Below the pieces are notes generated by a model. That model was not told the DNA's origin, did not search any database, and saw only the letters and a program-made list of their open reading frames with translations. From Shewanella hanedai (GTDB lineage: Bacteria; Pseudomonadota; Gammaproteobacteria; Enterobacterales; Shewanellaceae): a stretch of DNA of 64,000 bases. The translations under genes and the position numbers were made by a program. The stretch lies in assembly GCF_007197645.1 (NCBI RefSeq), contig NZ_VKGK01000004.1:124001-188000 (forward strand). The letters run 5' to 3'. Positions 43,805 through 53,714 of the stretch are shown piece after piece (position 1 is the stretch's first letter; every line of letters starts with the position of its first letter).

Positions 43805-46800
43805 TAAACGTCGTCAGTTTTTAAAATCAGGTTTAGTTGTCGGTGGAGTGGGCACATTTGCAGCAGGATACGCATCAACCACCAAGCATATGGTCCATGG
43901 ACTGATTGAAGGTACCTCTGGAGAGAAAACCAAGCACCCACATTTTGGTAACTCACTGGATCCTGAATTTAAGGTCAACCAACAGGGGCGATTAATCGCC
44001 AATCCAGATCAAAGAGTCGCGCCTTCCATGTGCTTTGGTTGCTGGAGCTTATGCGGCGTTAGGGTACGAGTTGATAATAACAGCGATGAGATCCTACGCA
44101 TCTCTGGTAATCCTTACCATCCACTGTCAAATGAGCATCAACTGCCGTTTGATACTCCAGTAAAAGAGGCGTATCTGTCGCTCACTGGCGAAGCTGGCTT
44201 AAAGGGTCGCTCAACAGCCTGTGCCCGTGGTAATGGCATGTTGGAGATCCGTAATAGTCCTTACCGAATCACGCAACCTCTCAAACGAGTGGGAAAGCGT
44301 GGCGAAGGCAAATGGCAACCCATTAGTTATGAGCAGCTATTAACTGAGGTCGTCGAAGGTGGAGATCTGTTTGGCGAAGGACATGTCGACGGCCTAAGGG
44401 CCATCCGAGATGTGAATACGCCGCTTGATAGTGAAAACCCAGAATATGGCCCTAAAGCCAATCAACTATTGATGACCAACGCTGGCAATGAAGGCCGAGA
44501 CGATATCTTTAAACGTTTCGCATTCAACAGCTTTGGCACCCGTAACTTTGGTCACCACGGTTCATATTGTGGCTATGCATTCCGCGCCGGCTCTGGCGCC
44601 TTGATGAATGACCTTAAAAAGTTCGCGCACGTAAAACCTGATATCGAACATGCTGAGTTCATTCTCTACATTGGTATGTCACCCGCCCAAGCGGGGAACC
44701 CGTTTAAGCGCCAAGCAAGACAGCTTGCCACTGCCCGTACCCGAGACAATTTCGAATATCAGGTAATATCGCCCACGCTACCGAGTTCAATGAGCCTCGC
44801 CAGCGGTGATAACAACCGATGGCAGTCGATTAAACCCGGCACTGACTCTGCACTTGTGTTGGGGATGATCCAATGGATGTTCGACAATAACAGGCTCAAC
44901 GATCGCTTTTTATCCCAACCGGGGCCCAATGCAATGCAACACGCAGGCACTGCCCACTGGTGTAACGCGACGCATTTGGTCATTAGCGATGCACAACATC
45001 CTCGTTTCGGCGCCTTCTTACGGGCATCAGAAGTTGGATTAACCTTCGAAGGCAAGCCTTTGTCGGACAGCGATCCCTACGTGATTGTCGATGCTGATTC
45101 CAACGCGCTTGGTTTGCATACCCAAACAGCGCCTGCTCAGCTATTTGTCGATCGCACCATTGAAGGCCCTAACGGAGACATTCGAGTTAAGTCTTCTCTG
45201 CAGCAACTTAAAGAAGCCACTTTTAAACATGAATTGAGTTTTTACAGTGAACAGTGTGGCATTGAGACCAATAAGATAATCGCACTTGCCGACAAGTTTA
45301 CCAGTCATGGCACCAAAGCGGTGGTGGATACCCATGGCGGAAATATGCACAGTAACGGTTTCTATAACGCCTTCAGCATACTGATGCTCAATGCCTTGAT
45401 TGGTAATATCAATCTTAAAGGTGGCGCAATGGCTAAAGCCGGCGGCTACCCAACATCAGGCAAAGGACCGCGTTATGATTTCACTCAATTCGAAGGCAAA
45501 GTACAGCCTAAAGGGATCTTCCTTTCTCGCAGTAAATTCCCGTACGAAAAAACCAGTGAATATAAGCGCCGAGTCGCCGCAGGTGAGTCGCCTTATCCAA
45601 CTCGCTCACCTTGGTATCCGATATCTTCGCCCCTACTTACAGAGCATTTATCGGCGGCCATTGATGGCTATCCTTACCGACTCAAAGCGTGGATCAACCA
45701 CATGGCGAATCCTCTCTATGGCGTACCAGGATTGGCGAACCTGCTAGGCGATAAACTCAAAGATCCAAAGGAGCTGCCTCTTATCGTGTCTGTAGATGCC
45801 TTTATCAATGAAACCACGGCATTGTCTGATTATATTGTGCCCGATACCGTGACCTATGAAAGCTGGGGCATGACCTCTCCATGGCATGGCGTGCCCACCA
45901 AGGCCGTCACAGCACGTTGGCCGATTGTCGAGGCGCGCACGACAAAAACCGCTGATGGACGTTCGATTAATTTGGAAAACTTCCTCATCGATACCGCAAA
46001 GATGATGGCGTTACCCGGTTTTGGCGATAATGCCATTGCCGATGCCAAAGGCAAATTACACGGACTGCACAGCGCCGAGGATTTCTACCTTCGCAGCGCA
46101 GCCAACCTTGCCTATGCGGCCAATGGAGTGCCACAAGCCTGTGGTGAAGATGTTTATTGGTCAGGTCTTGAGCGCTTATTACCCGACATGAAGCGGGTGC
46201 TTACCAGTGAGGAGCTAGGTAAAGTCGCCTATATATTTGCCCGTGGCGGGCGTTTTGAAGATGCTGAGAAATCCTATCAAGGCGAGCAGATGAAGCACAA
46301 ATGGAGTAAGCCTCTTGCGATTTGGAACGAGAAAGTCGGCACTTCACGTAACACCATCACAGGCGAATACTACTCTGGCTGTCCCACTTGGCACCCACAG
46401 AAAATGGCCGATGGTACGCCGCTTGATGAGCAATACCCTAAGTCACAATGGCCGTTTACCTTAAGTAACTTTAAATCGAATATTCACAGCGCGGTGTCAA
46501 ACCTCTCTCCACGCTTAAATTCGATTAAAGGGGTTAACCCTGTTTACATCAACCCTGTCGATGCGGATAAACATGGACTGAGTACCGGAGATATCTTTAC
46601 CATCACGACGCCATCGAGCTCCATTGAGGCTATTGCGCTCATTGTTGATGGTGTAACACCTGGCACACTCGGGTTCGAACATGGATTCGGCCATAAAGAG
46701 CTGGGAGAACGCGCCCATTGGATTGGGGATACTCAGCAACCAGTGAAGATGAAAACAAGCGATGGAGTAAATATTAACGATTTGGGTCTAACGGATCCCA

Positions 46801-46886
46801 CTCGCCAAGGTAAAGGTGTGCTACTCGACTGGGTTGTGGGCTCCGCAGCAAGACAAGCCTTGCCTGCGAAGATAAGCGTAGGGTAA
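43797..46886 (+). CDS. ttrA: Tetrathionate reductase catalytic subunit
   Basis: The 1029-aa molybdopterin oxidoreductase has a Tat signal (RRQFLKSG at 5-12). A [4Fe-4S] motif CFGCWSLCG (79-87) is completed by a later Cys (STACARGNG). The Mo-bis-MGD domain shows FGHHGSYCGYAF with a likely Mo-ligand Cys, and a C-terminal dinucleotide-binding domain with YINPVDADKHGLSTGDIF. It reduces tetrathionate to thiosulfate in the periplasm. Last gene of ttrBCA, closed by a 14-bp hairpin. Confidence 0.93.
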   Translation: MDNKRRQFLKSGLVVGGVGTFAAGYASTTKHMVHGLIEGTSGEKTKHPHFGNSLDPEFKVNQQGRLIANPDQRVAPSMCFGCWSLCGVRVRVDNNSDEILRISGNPYHPLSNEHQLPFDTPVKEAYLSLTGEAGLKGRSTACARGNGMLEIRNSPYRITQPLKRVGKRGEGKWQPISYEQLLTEVVEGGDLFGEGHVDGLRAIRDVNTPLDSENPEYGPKANQLLMTNAGNEGRDDIFKRFAFNSFGTRNFGHHGSYCGYAFRAGSGALMNDLKKFAHVKPDIEHAEFILYIGMSPAQAGNPFKRQARQLATARTRDNFEYQVISPTLPSSMSLASGDNNRWQSIKPGTDSALVLGMIQWMFDNNRLNDRFLSQPGPNAMQHAGTAHWCNATHLVISDAQHPRFGAFLRASEVGLTFEGKPLSDSDPYVIVDADSNALGLHTQTAPAQLFVDRTIEGPNGDIRVKSSLQQLKEATFKHELSFYSEQCGIETNKIIALADKFTSHGTKAVVDTHGGNMHSNGFYNAFSILMLNALIGNINLKGGAMAKAGGYPTSGKGPRYDFTQFEGKVQPKGIFLSRSKFPYEKTSEYKRRVAAGESPYPTRSPWYPISSPLLTEHLSAAIDGYPYRLKAWINHMANPLYGVPGLANLLGDKLKDPKELPLIVSVDAFINETTALSDYIVPDTVTYESWGMTSPWHGVPTKAVTARWPIVEARTTKTADGRSINLENFLIDTAKMMALPGFGDNAIADAKGKLHGLHSAEDFYLRSAANLAYAANGVPQACGEDVYWSGLERLLPDMKRVLTSEELGKVAYIFARGGRFEDAEKSYQGEQMKHKWSKPLAIWNEKVGTSRNTITGEYYSGCPTWHPQKMADGTPLDEQYPKSQWPFTLSNFKSNIHSAVSNLSPRLNSIKGVNPVYINPVDADKHGLSTGDIFTITTPSSSIEAIALIVDGVTPGTLGFEHGFGHKELGERAHWIGDTQQPVKMKTSDGVNINDLGLTDPTRQGKGVLLDWVVGSAARQALPAKISVG

Positions 46887-46907
46887 CGAAACGAAGTATT
46901 GAGTTAA

Positions 46908-46939
46908 CGCTGGATGCTGAGTTTTCTCAGCATCCAGCG
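46908..46939. terminator. Perfect hairpin between ttrA and the channel gene
   Basis: CGCTGGATGCTGAG (46908-46921) pairs with CTCAGCATCCAGCG (46926-46939), a 14-bp perfect stem with a TTTT loop. It lies between convergent genes. No T tract follows, so it may stop transcription only partly or act as an RNA 3' end stabiliser. Confidence 0.65.
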
Positions 46940-46978
46940 CAATACCTGTATCTTATGGCTATGGCTAGTCGCTCGACA

Positions 46979-47830
46979 CTAGCCCTGATTCTTTTGCACT
47001 AACATCTCTTTCAGTTCGGCTATCTGGGCTTTCAACTCCACCACATCAGCAACGCTAGCGGGTTTATCGGCTTCAACACTTTTGCCTGATTCTAAAGCCA
47101 GCTCATCGGCCTCCTCATCACGCATGGCTTGGGTTTCCTGAGTCATCACATCAAGCACCGCTCCCACCATCATGTTCAAAAACACAAACGCGGTCAGGAA
47201 GATAAAGCTTAAGTAATAGATCCAACTCAACGGGTAAACCGCCATCGTTTCATACATCACCGAGGTCCATGATTCAAAAGTTGAAACCCTAAACAGGGTT
47301 AGCATGGCCACAGACACATCGCCCCAGAGGAAGTCATTAATATGAGCAAATAACATGCTGCCTATCGCGCCGTAAATGTAAAAAATCACAAACATCAGCA
47401 AGGCAATGTAGCCCATGCGCGGAATCGCTTTAAGCAGTGCGTTCACCAGCATTCTTAGCTCTGGAATCATCGACACCAGACGTAACACTCTAAAAATACG
47501 TAACAGTCGAGCAATCAAGATGCCCGAACCACCTGCCGGAATAAGGCTGCCTATTACAATGAGCGTGTCGAAGACATTCCAACCATTACTAAAGAATTTC
47601 TTGGGTCCATCACTGGCCAGAAAACGGATCACAATTTCGACGGCAAAGAACACCGTAATACCCACATCGAGTACCACCAGCGTTTGCTCTAACCAATAGG
47701 GAAGATGATAAGTATGGGCACCGATTGAAAGGGCGGAAACGATAATCACAAAAATCACAAAACCCTGAAAGGCTTTGCTGTTATCAATAAGCTTAAGCTT
47801 GCTCTGAAGGCCAGAAACATTTGCCAGCAC
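46979..47830 (-). CDS. Voltage-gated sodium channel (BacNav/NaChBac type)
   Basis: The 283-aa single-domain ion channel has S1-S3 in residues 20-100. The S4 voltage sensor has repeated arginines in RLLRIFRVLRLVS (108-120). The pore carries the filter TFESW (184-188), close to TLESW of NaChBac. S6 is about 203-228, and a C-terminal neck and coiled coil (VVELKAQIAELKEMLV, about 263-278) assemble tetramers. BacNav channels support motility and pH homeostasis in alkaliphiles and marine bacteria. It is convergent with ttrA. Confidence 0.9.
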   Translation of the reverse strand: MLANVSGLQSKLKLIDNSKAFQGFVIFVIIVSALSIGAHTYHLPYWLEQTLVVLDVGITVFFAVEIVIRFLASDGPKKFFSNGWNVFDTLIVIGSLIPAGGSGILIARLLRIFRVLRLVSMIPELRMLVNALLKAIPRMGYIALLMFVIFYIYGAIGSMLFAHINDFLWGDVSVAMLTLFRVSTFESWTSVMYETMAVYPLSWIYYLSFIFLTAFVFLNMMVGAVLDVMTQETQAMRDEEADELALESGKSVEADKPASVADVVELKAQIAELKEMLVQKNQG

Positions 47831-48113
47831 GTCATTCTCCTAGAATGTATTCATTGTTTATGTATGGGTATTAAAGCGGGAATTCAAGACTAACAGACAA
47901 AGTGACTTGTCAGCCAGAGTCACAACCGAGCGAATCTAGCAGAGATTACTTAAGTTTGTCTTAATAAAAGAAGAGGGGGCAAACTGGTTTAGCAGAAAAC
48001 GAGATTATAAAACAAGCTCAGAGTGATGAGTCATCACTCCAATCGGCAGTATCTAGCACGAGTCTGGCTAGTGCCTCTCGCTTTGCATAAACAGCCCCAA
48101 ATTAGGTTCTGAT

Positions 48114-48407
48114 TTAAGCAGCCAATATTTCAGTGATCTCATTTAAGTTGGCACTGACCCAAACACTATTGATGGGACCCCAAGCCTGGATACGATAATA
48201 GCCAGAATTGTTACGCTCACCATCCTGAATAAATTGGCATTCAATACCAATATCACCCAGTACAGCAATGGCATCTTGAAGCGTTCGTCTGGGCATGCCC
48301 GTTAACTTATTTAATGAGAGTAAATTGTGCTGTTCACTGTCGATATGATGCGCAAGATAGAGCTTACGTAAAAAGGCTTTCTTCTGTTTAGAAACTTCAA
48401 TATCCAA
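48114..48407 (-). CDS. Small winged-helix DNA-binding protein
   Basis: The 97-aa protein reads as a stand-alone winged helix: KKAFLRKLYLAHHIDSEQHNLLSLNKLTGMPRRTLQDAIAVLGDIGIECQFIQDGERNN, then GYYRIQAWGPINS. A family of small proteins of this kind (HTH_43-like) is known in marine gammaproteobacteria from memory. It may be a transcription factor; the target is unknown. Single gene. Confidence 0.7.
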   Translation of the reverse strand: MDIEVSKQKKAFLRKLYLAHHIDSEQHNLLSLNKLTGMPRRTLQDAIAVLGDIGIECQFIQDGERNNSGYYRIQAWGPINSVWVSANLNEITEILAA

Positions 48408-48464
48408 TGAGTACCTAACTGTGTTTAATTAATCCGATTTTATAAAGCCATGCTAACAGAGATA

Positions 48465-48480
48465 AATACCAATCAGTATA
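48465..48480. repeat. Short dispersed repeat (TACCAATCAGTAT), copy 2
   Basis: AATACCAATCAGTATA shares the 13-bp core of the copy at 3688-3705 and lies in the gap between the winged-helix gene and the racemase operon end. Confidence 0.45.
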
Positions 48481-48635
48481 AATATAAAGGCCAGCAGTCC
48501 CTAAAAAAGCCCCAAGAAAATATCAAATGCAGATTTAGGGTGATCTGTATTAGCTACCTTGGGGCTTGAGTCAATATACCCATAGATCTGAGTATCAATG
48601 CTACTCCAGAGTTAACACCTCCCTGTTGTTAACAA

Positions 48636-49439
48636 CTAACTTATCAAAAAACGATTACCGATTGGATCCGATAGATCATGTAAACCAAATTTGAGCATCT
48701 CACTCTCAGAAGGTGGCTCATTGCTCCATTTATTGCTGGGGGCTAAATTAAAATTTTGCTTCATTGATGCCAGCATCTCTGCTTGTTTAAAAGCGGCTAT
48801 AAGTGGGTCAATCACTGGCACACCTAATATCTGCTGCACCTTTTCATATAAACCAAAATTACAGGTACAACCTAAGATCAACGCCTCCGCATGATCTTCC
48901 TCTATCGCCAACCTGCCCGCTTCGATAATTCGTTTAGTGGTCAGTTCGGTATCACATTGCAGTGAGTTTGCACTCATATCAATTGAGCGCATTGAGGCGA
49001 GATAATTTCCAAAACCATAGCGATGTGCCCGCTCCGTCATCTGCTCAATCCACTTTACTTGCCCCACAATCACAGAGAATTTGTTGGCAATATTGGCTGC
49101 GATTTGCATACTCGCCTGACACGGTGCAACCACAATGGCGTTTTGACAGATCTCTCGGCAATCTTCCAAGGCTAAATCATAGAAGCAGCCAATCACCATC
49201 GCATCAACACCATGGCTATCCCCCTCCTTAGCCACTTTAACTACATCCCCAATCACTAGAGATTCATAGAAACGGTATTCAAGATTATCCATCTTGGCTT
49301 CGGATCGCAGCGAGATCACCTCCACCTCGGTTCCCACTTCAGCAACCTGCTTTAGTGCCATCCCCATGGGTTCATCATAATGGGGTTGCGCGATGGGGTT
49401 TATCCAGCGAATACGAATTTTACGATTCTGACTACTCAT
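48636..49439 (-). CDS. Asp/Glu/hydantoin racemase-family protein
   Basis: The 267-aa protein belongs to the cofactor-independent two-cysteine racemase family. The catalytic pair appears as VIGCFYDLAL (C85) and ILGCTCNFG (C191). The N-terminal IRWINPIAQPHYDEPMG resembles hydantoin racemases (HyuE). It probably epimerises the substrate or product of HyuAB. It is the last gene of a five-gene operon and overlaps hyuB by 8 nt. Confidence 0.88.
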   Translation of the reverse strand: MSSQNRKIRIRWINPIAQPHYDEPMGMALKQVAEVGTEVEVISLRSEAKMDNLEYRFYESLVIGDVVKVAKEGDSHGVDAMVIGCFYDLALEDCREICQNAIVVAPCQASMQIAANIANKFSVIVGQVKWIEQMTERAHRYGFGNYLASMRSIDMSANSLQCDTELTTKRIIEAGRLAIEEDHAEALILGCTCNFGLYEKVQQILGVPVIDPLIAAFKQAEMLASMKQNFNLAPSNKWSNEPPSESEMLKFGLHDLSDPIGNRFLIS

Positions 49440-51108
49440 GGCTTCCTCCCCGCATCACGCTGAATCCATAATGCTCCTTGGCGTACTCAAGGCTCACATA
49501 ACCATTACGAATATCTTCAATTAACGAGGCGGTTTTTCGCTTCTTAGGATCACCAAAACCAGCACCATTTGCGGTAATCACTCGCACAATATCATCAGTA
49601 TCAAGGCTCACTTCTGACGCCATGGCATACTCCTCCACTGCGCCATTGGTTCTAATCACTTCGACGCGATTAACACTGCCATCTTCGCCGTTATTTAACC
49701 CCCAAGGCGCAATCTTATTGCGAGTATAAGCGCAAGTTAGAAAGCTATTATCGGAACGAATAACGTAATCAATCACCACCCCTTTACCACCACGGAACTC
49801 ACCAGCCCCAGCATCTTCATCGTTAAGTGCCACTTGACCCACAGTCACGCCATAACGGGTCTCTGCGATTTCAGCTGGACAGTTGAAAGTATCACCGTGC
49901 ATGGCGCAGAACATGGCATTCGCACCATCAAAACCATCTCCCGCTCCCCAACCACCGATTTCAGGTTCGATAATAGAGTAATGTTGTCCAGTATCAGGAT
50001 GCTTTCCGCCCATGATGGTGGCACAAATGGAAGAGAAGTTACCGCTTGGGAGGCTGTCGGTGATTTTTTCAGCCAAACAACGCCAGATGAGATCGTTAAG
50101 ACGGATCATGGTTTCAAAATAGATCCCACAAGGCCCAGGCTCCCTAACATCATAAATAGAACCCACTCGGGTTTTAACGTCCAGTACTCTAAAGCAACCG
50201 CCATTAGCCAATTGTCTGTCACCAATCAAGCCCATTAATGCCATTTGGCAAGCCAGCATAGTGCCATCTCTTGATAGGTTTATCGGCAAAGCACTTTGTT
50301 CTGGCGCTTGAGTTAAATCGATAATCAGGCTTGTACCTGCAACCTCAATAGACACAAACAAGTGGCTACCATCGTCTTGCGCTTCATTAATCTCATACTT
50401 GCCATCGGGTAGCGCCTTTACGGCTTTTTCTGCCATCGCTTGCCCTAACTCAAGATAGCTATCAACGGCTTGAATATAAGTCGATTTACCGTATTTATTC
50501 ATCAAGCTTAGAATGCGTTTGCTACCCAGTCTAAGGGCTGATATCTGTGCCCAAAGATCACCTTTGAGAAAATCAGGCATCCTAGAATTAGCCGTTAGCA
50601 TGTCAAATACTGACAATATAGGTTCATCATTCACAAACAGCTTCACCGCAGGAATACGGATCCCCTCTTGGTAGATCTCCGTCGCATCCACAGACATCGA
50701 CCCAGGTGATTTACCAGAGACATCATTCCAGTGAGCAATATTCACCGCCCAAGCAATGATCTCTTGCTCCATAAAGACGGGCTTGATGAGCACCACATCA
50801 TTGAGGTGAGTCACACCGCCATAATAGGGGTCGTTGGTAATAAAGATGTCGCCGTCGTTAATCTGCTCTGGCTCAAATTTAGCAATAATGGCTTTAACAG
50901 ATTTATCCAAAGCGCCCACGAAGGCGGGAATACCCGCACCGGCACTCGCCAGTTCTCCTTTAGGATCGGTAATGGCGGTTGCCATATCGAGCACTTCATA
51001 AATAATGGGGCTCATGGCCGTTTTAGCGATGGTGTAAAACATCTCATCACTAATGGAACGTAATGAATTTTGAATGATTTCGAGTGTGATGGGGTCGTTA
51101 TTAAGCAT
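49432..51108 (-). CDS. hyuB: Hydantoinase B / oxoprolinase family subunit
   Basis: The 558-aa protein is a HyuB-type subunit: ITLEIIQNSLRSISDEMFYTIAKTAMSPIIYE at the N-terminus, DIFITNDPYYGGVTHLNDV, HWNDVSGKSPGSMSVDATEIYQEGIRIP, and GGWGAGDGFDGANAM in the middle. With HyuA it forms an ATP-dependent amidohydrolase acting on hydantoins, 5-oxoproline or similar cyclic amides. It has a strong GGGAGG ribosome site and overlaps hyuA by 8 nt. Substrate not determinable. Confidence 0.9.
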   Translation of the reverse strand: MLNNDPITLEIIQNSLRSISDEMFYTIAKTAMSPIIYEVLDMATAITDPKGELASAGAGIPAFVGALDKSVKAIIAKFEPEQINDGDIFITNDPYYGGVTHLNDVVLIKPVFMEQEIIAWAVNIAHWNDVSGKSPGSMSVDATEIYQEGIRIPAVKLFVNDEPILSVFDMLTANSRMPDFLKGDLWAQISALRLGSKRILSLMNKYGKSTYIQAVDSYLELGQAMAEKAVKALPDGKYEINEAQDDGSHLFVSIEVAGTSLIIDLTQAPEQSALPINLSRDGTMLACQMALMGLIGDRQLANGGCFRVLDVKTRVGSIYDVREPGPCGIYFETMIRLNDLIWRCLAEKITDSLPSGNFSSICATIMGGKHPDTGQHYSIIEPEIGGWGAGDGFDGANAMFCAMHGDTFNCPAEIAETRYGVTVGQVALNDEDAGAGEFRGGKGVVIDYVIRSDNSFLTCAYTRNKIAPWGLNNGEDGSVNRVEVIRTNGAVEEYAMASEVSLDTDDIVRVITANGAGFGDPKKRKTASLIEDIRNGYVSLEYAKEHYGFSVMRGGSHE

Positions 51109-53221
51109 GCTCGCCTCCCTTGTTTTTCAACAGCTCAACGATGACATTGCTGTACTCATCGAGAAATACGGTTTGATTAGGGTGAATAACAATGGTGGTG
51201 CCTGTTTGCTCGATAATGGCGGGGCCTGAAAAAGCCATCATCGGCTCCAACAGATCACCGTCGTAGATGACTGAGGTATGCACGCCATCTTCGGCGTAAT
51301 CCACTTCACGCTCGCCTTTAATGGTTTCAGCAATTAAGCGACCACTTTGCTGCTGCTTCGGTAGCTTCACTTTGCCCACATCGGCTTTACCCACGAGATG
51401 TAAGCCAACAAGTTCAATCTCATTATCTAAGTTGTAGGTGTATTCCTGCAGGTAAAGCTGCTGAAAAGACGCTCTTACTGCTTCGATTGAACTCTCATCA
51501 AGTACCCGAGGTAAACTGACCTCAATTGAGTGCTCTTGATTCTCATACCTAAATCGGCCAAAAAATTGAAAGGTCGTTTTATCTGAAGTGAGATTTTCAC
51601 TAATGAACTCGCTCTCTAACTCTTGATATAGCAGAGCCATCTGCTCGTTGATAAAAGGGAGTGTTTGATCATCCCAAGCACTTAAATAGGTCAATAATCT
51701 GTCTCGACGAATGTCAGACATCATCATCCCCCAAGCGGAGAACACTGCTGCAGTAGCAGGAATAATCAGCTTTTTAATACCCAGTTCAGCCGCTAATGCC
51801 GCTGCATGCATCGCCCCACCGCCACCAAATGCCACCATGGTGAAATCTCGTGGATCATGGCCACGATTCACCGACACCAACTTAAGGGCGTTGACCATAT
51901 TGTTATTTGCAATTCGCACAATGCCACGTGCCACATCTTGGCTGGAGATCCCTAATGGTTTGGCGATCTCCTCAAGTGAAGTTTGCACACTCGCCATATC
52001 GGCTTTTAACTCTCCACCACAAAAGAACTCAGGGTTAATACGCCCCAGAGCAAGGTTGGCATCTGTCGTTGTGGCAGCTTTGCCCCCTCTGCCATAGGCA
52101 ACAGGTCCTGGAGATGCACCCGCACTTTGGGGCCCGACATGGAGTTTATTAAAATCATCGACCCAAGCAATCGAGCCACCACCATTACCGATCTCAACCA
52201 AATCAACCACTGGCACCATGATCGGATAACCCGCTGAGACATTGCTTCTCTCGATGTAATAATCTGAAGTGATCTTAACTTCACCATTATTAATCAGTGC
52301 ACATTTGGCTGTAGTACCACCAATATCTAAGGCGATAAGGTTGGGCTCATTGATGATTTTACCCAGCTCCGCCGCTCCCCAGATCCCGCTGGCAGGGCCA
52401 GACTCCACCATGGTGATCGGAATTTGCTGTGCAGATTTTAAAGTATCAACACCGCAATTTGACTGCATCACATAGAGTTGCCCAATAAAGTCTTTTTCCA
52501 GTAGCCCATGATGTAATCGGCTTAAGTATCGTGATGCAATAGGCTGCACATACGCTGACAACACAGTGGTGCTTGTGCGCTCATACTCCCGCCACTCACG
52601 GGATATTTGGTGAGAGCAGATAACATCAAACTTATCCGTTAATGCCGTGATCGCATTGGACAGGGCGATTTCATGCTGTGGATTTTTATAGGCATTCAGT
52701 AAGCAGATAGCCACCGCTTCAACTTGATTATCCTCTAACTCCTTAATGATGTTCGCCAAAGGAAGTAAACCTAAAGCTTGAGTGACCTCACCTTGATAAT
52801 TAATGCGCTCGTTAACTTCAAATCTTAAATGACGAGGCACGTAAGCGATTGGCTTTTGGTAATTAAGATTAAAGAAGTCAGGTCGGTTTCCTCGACCTAT
52901 CTCCAATACATCTCTAAAACCTTGGGTGGTGATCAGCGCCGTTTTCGCCCCTTTTCTTTCTGTTAAGGCATTAATAACCACCGTCGTACCATGGGCCATC
53001 ACGTCAATTTGGTTAACATCGACGTTAGCTTTTTCCATGACATTCAATACACCCTGCTCAAAATTTGGCGGAGTCGTATCGACCTTGGCGGTTTTTAGCT
53101 GCTGTCTCCCAGTTTTAGGATCTTCACTTAAATACACTAGATCCGTAAAGGTTCCCCCCACATCAGTGGTAACAAAGACTTTATCTTTCATAGCTATGCC
53201 TTTCGTAAGTAAGTCTTTCAT
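51101..53221 (-). CDS. hyuA: Hydantoinase A / oxoprolinase family subunit
   Basis: The 706-aa HyuA-type ATPase subunit has the N-terminal nucleotide-binding FVTTDVGGTFTDLVYL, MAHGTTVVINALTERKGAKTALITTQGFRDVLEIGR, the central LIALDIGGTTAKCALI and the C-terminal domain with FSGPAIIEQTGTTIVIHP. The ATG at 53221 has a GGAGG site and overlaps the GAF stop codon (ATGA). A second ATG at 53191 would give a more family-like start. It works with HyuB, whose gene follows. Confidence 0.9.
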   Translation of the reverse strand: MKDLLTKGIAMKDKVFVTTDVGGTFTDLVYLSEDPKTGRQQLKTAKVDTTPPNFEQGVLNVMEKANVDVNQIDVMAHGTTVVINALTERKGAKTALITTQGFRDVLEIGRGNRPDFFNLNYQKPIAYVPRHLRFEVNERINYQGEVTQALGLLPLANIIKELEDNQVEAVAICLLNAYKNPQHEIALSNAITALTDKFDVICSHQISREWREYERTSTTVLSAYVQPIASRYLSRLHHGLLEKDFIGQLYVMQSNCGVDTLKSAQQIPITMVESGPASGIWGAAELGKIINEPNLIALDIGGTTAKCALINNGEVKITSDYYIERSNVSAGYPIMVPVVDLVEIGNGGGSIAWVDDFNKLHVGPQSAGASPGPVAYGRGGKAATTTDANLALGRINPEFFCGGELKADMASVQTSLEEIAKPLGISSQDVARGIVRIANNNMVNALKLVSVNRGHDPRDFTMVAFGGGGAMHAAALAAELGIKKLIIPATAAVFSAWGMMMSDIRRDRLLTYLSAWDDQTLPFINEQMALLYQELESEFISENLTSDKTTFQFFGRFRYENQEHSIEVSLPRVLDESSIEAVRASFQQLYLQEYTYNLDNEIELVGLHLVGKADVGKVKLPKQQQSGRLIAETIKGEREVDYAEDGVHTSVIYDGDLLEPMMAFSGPAIIEQTGTTIVIHPNQTVFLDEYSNVIVELLKNKGGEHA

Positions 53222-53712
53222 GAAGAGCCCTCCTCTAAAACAGGCAATAAAAAGGCGATAACGAACCAGCTATACAGCGCTTCAAACTGAGCAAAGTCGC
53301 AATCGAGGTATGCATTTTCACTGGAGAGAATATTCACGGTTCCAATGACTTTCTCCTCAACAATGACAGGCCAGTTAATCACCGCCCCTAAACCCATTGA
53401 TGCGATAAGCTGATGATCAAAAAAGACCTCTGCCAGCGCTTTCTCGGTATTGCCGATAAAGGGCTCCCCCACTTCAAGCACCTGCGTACTCCAGCTATTG
53501 TCTTCAATATGCTTATAGCCGCCGATAGGATATTGAGCCGGCGCTGAGCTATATATTCGTTTAGCTAACTGACCTTGATGATCGATCAAGGTTAAGGTGA
53601 ATAACCTGATGGAATAGTGCTTAGCCAGCTCCTGATTGAGAGCACTAAACACGTCACTGGCTGGCTTGTCTTTAACAGTGTTAGCCAGTTCACTCGGTAA
53701 AAAAGGCATCAT
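53218..53712 (-). CDS. GAF-domain protein
   Basis: The protein of about 164 aa starts at the ATG at 53712, with GGAG 5 nt upstream, directly after the TonB receptor stop; the frame opens earlier at 53790 inside that gene. The chain reads as a single GAF domain: LFTLTLIDHQGQLAKRIYSS, then VGEPFIGNT and GLGAVINWPVIVEEKVIGTVNIL. GAF domains bind small ligands. A free-standing one between a receptor and hyuA may sense the substrate or act as a small-molecule carrier. No enzymatic residues are seen. Confidence 0.8.
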   Translation of the reverse strand: MMPFLPSELANTVKDKPASDVFSALNQELAKHYSIRLFTLTLIDHQGQLAKRIYSSAPAQYPIGGYKHIEDNSWSTQVLEVGEPFIGNTEKALAEVFFDHQLIASMGLGAVINWPVIVEEKVIGTVNILSSENAYLDCDFAQFEALYSWFVIAFLLPVLEEGSS

Positions 53713-53714
53713 GT

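Noticed and set aside
49834-50238. 134-codon ORF antisense to hyuB, and similar ones in hyuA
   Set aside because: Shadows of strongly supported family genes, with no independent features.
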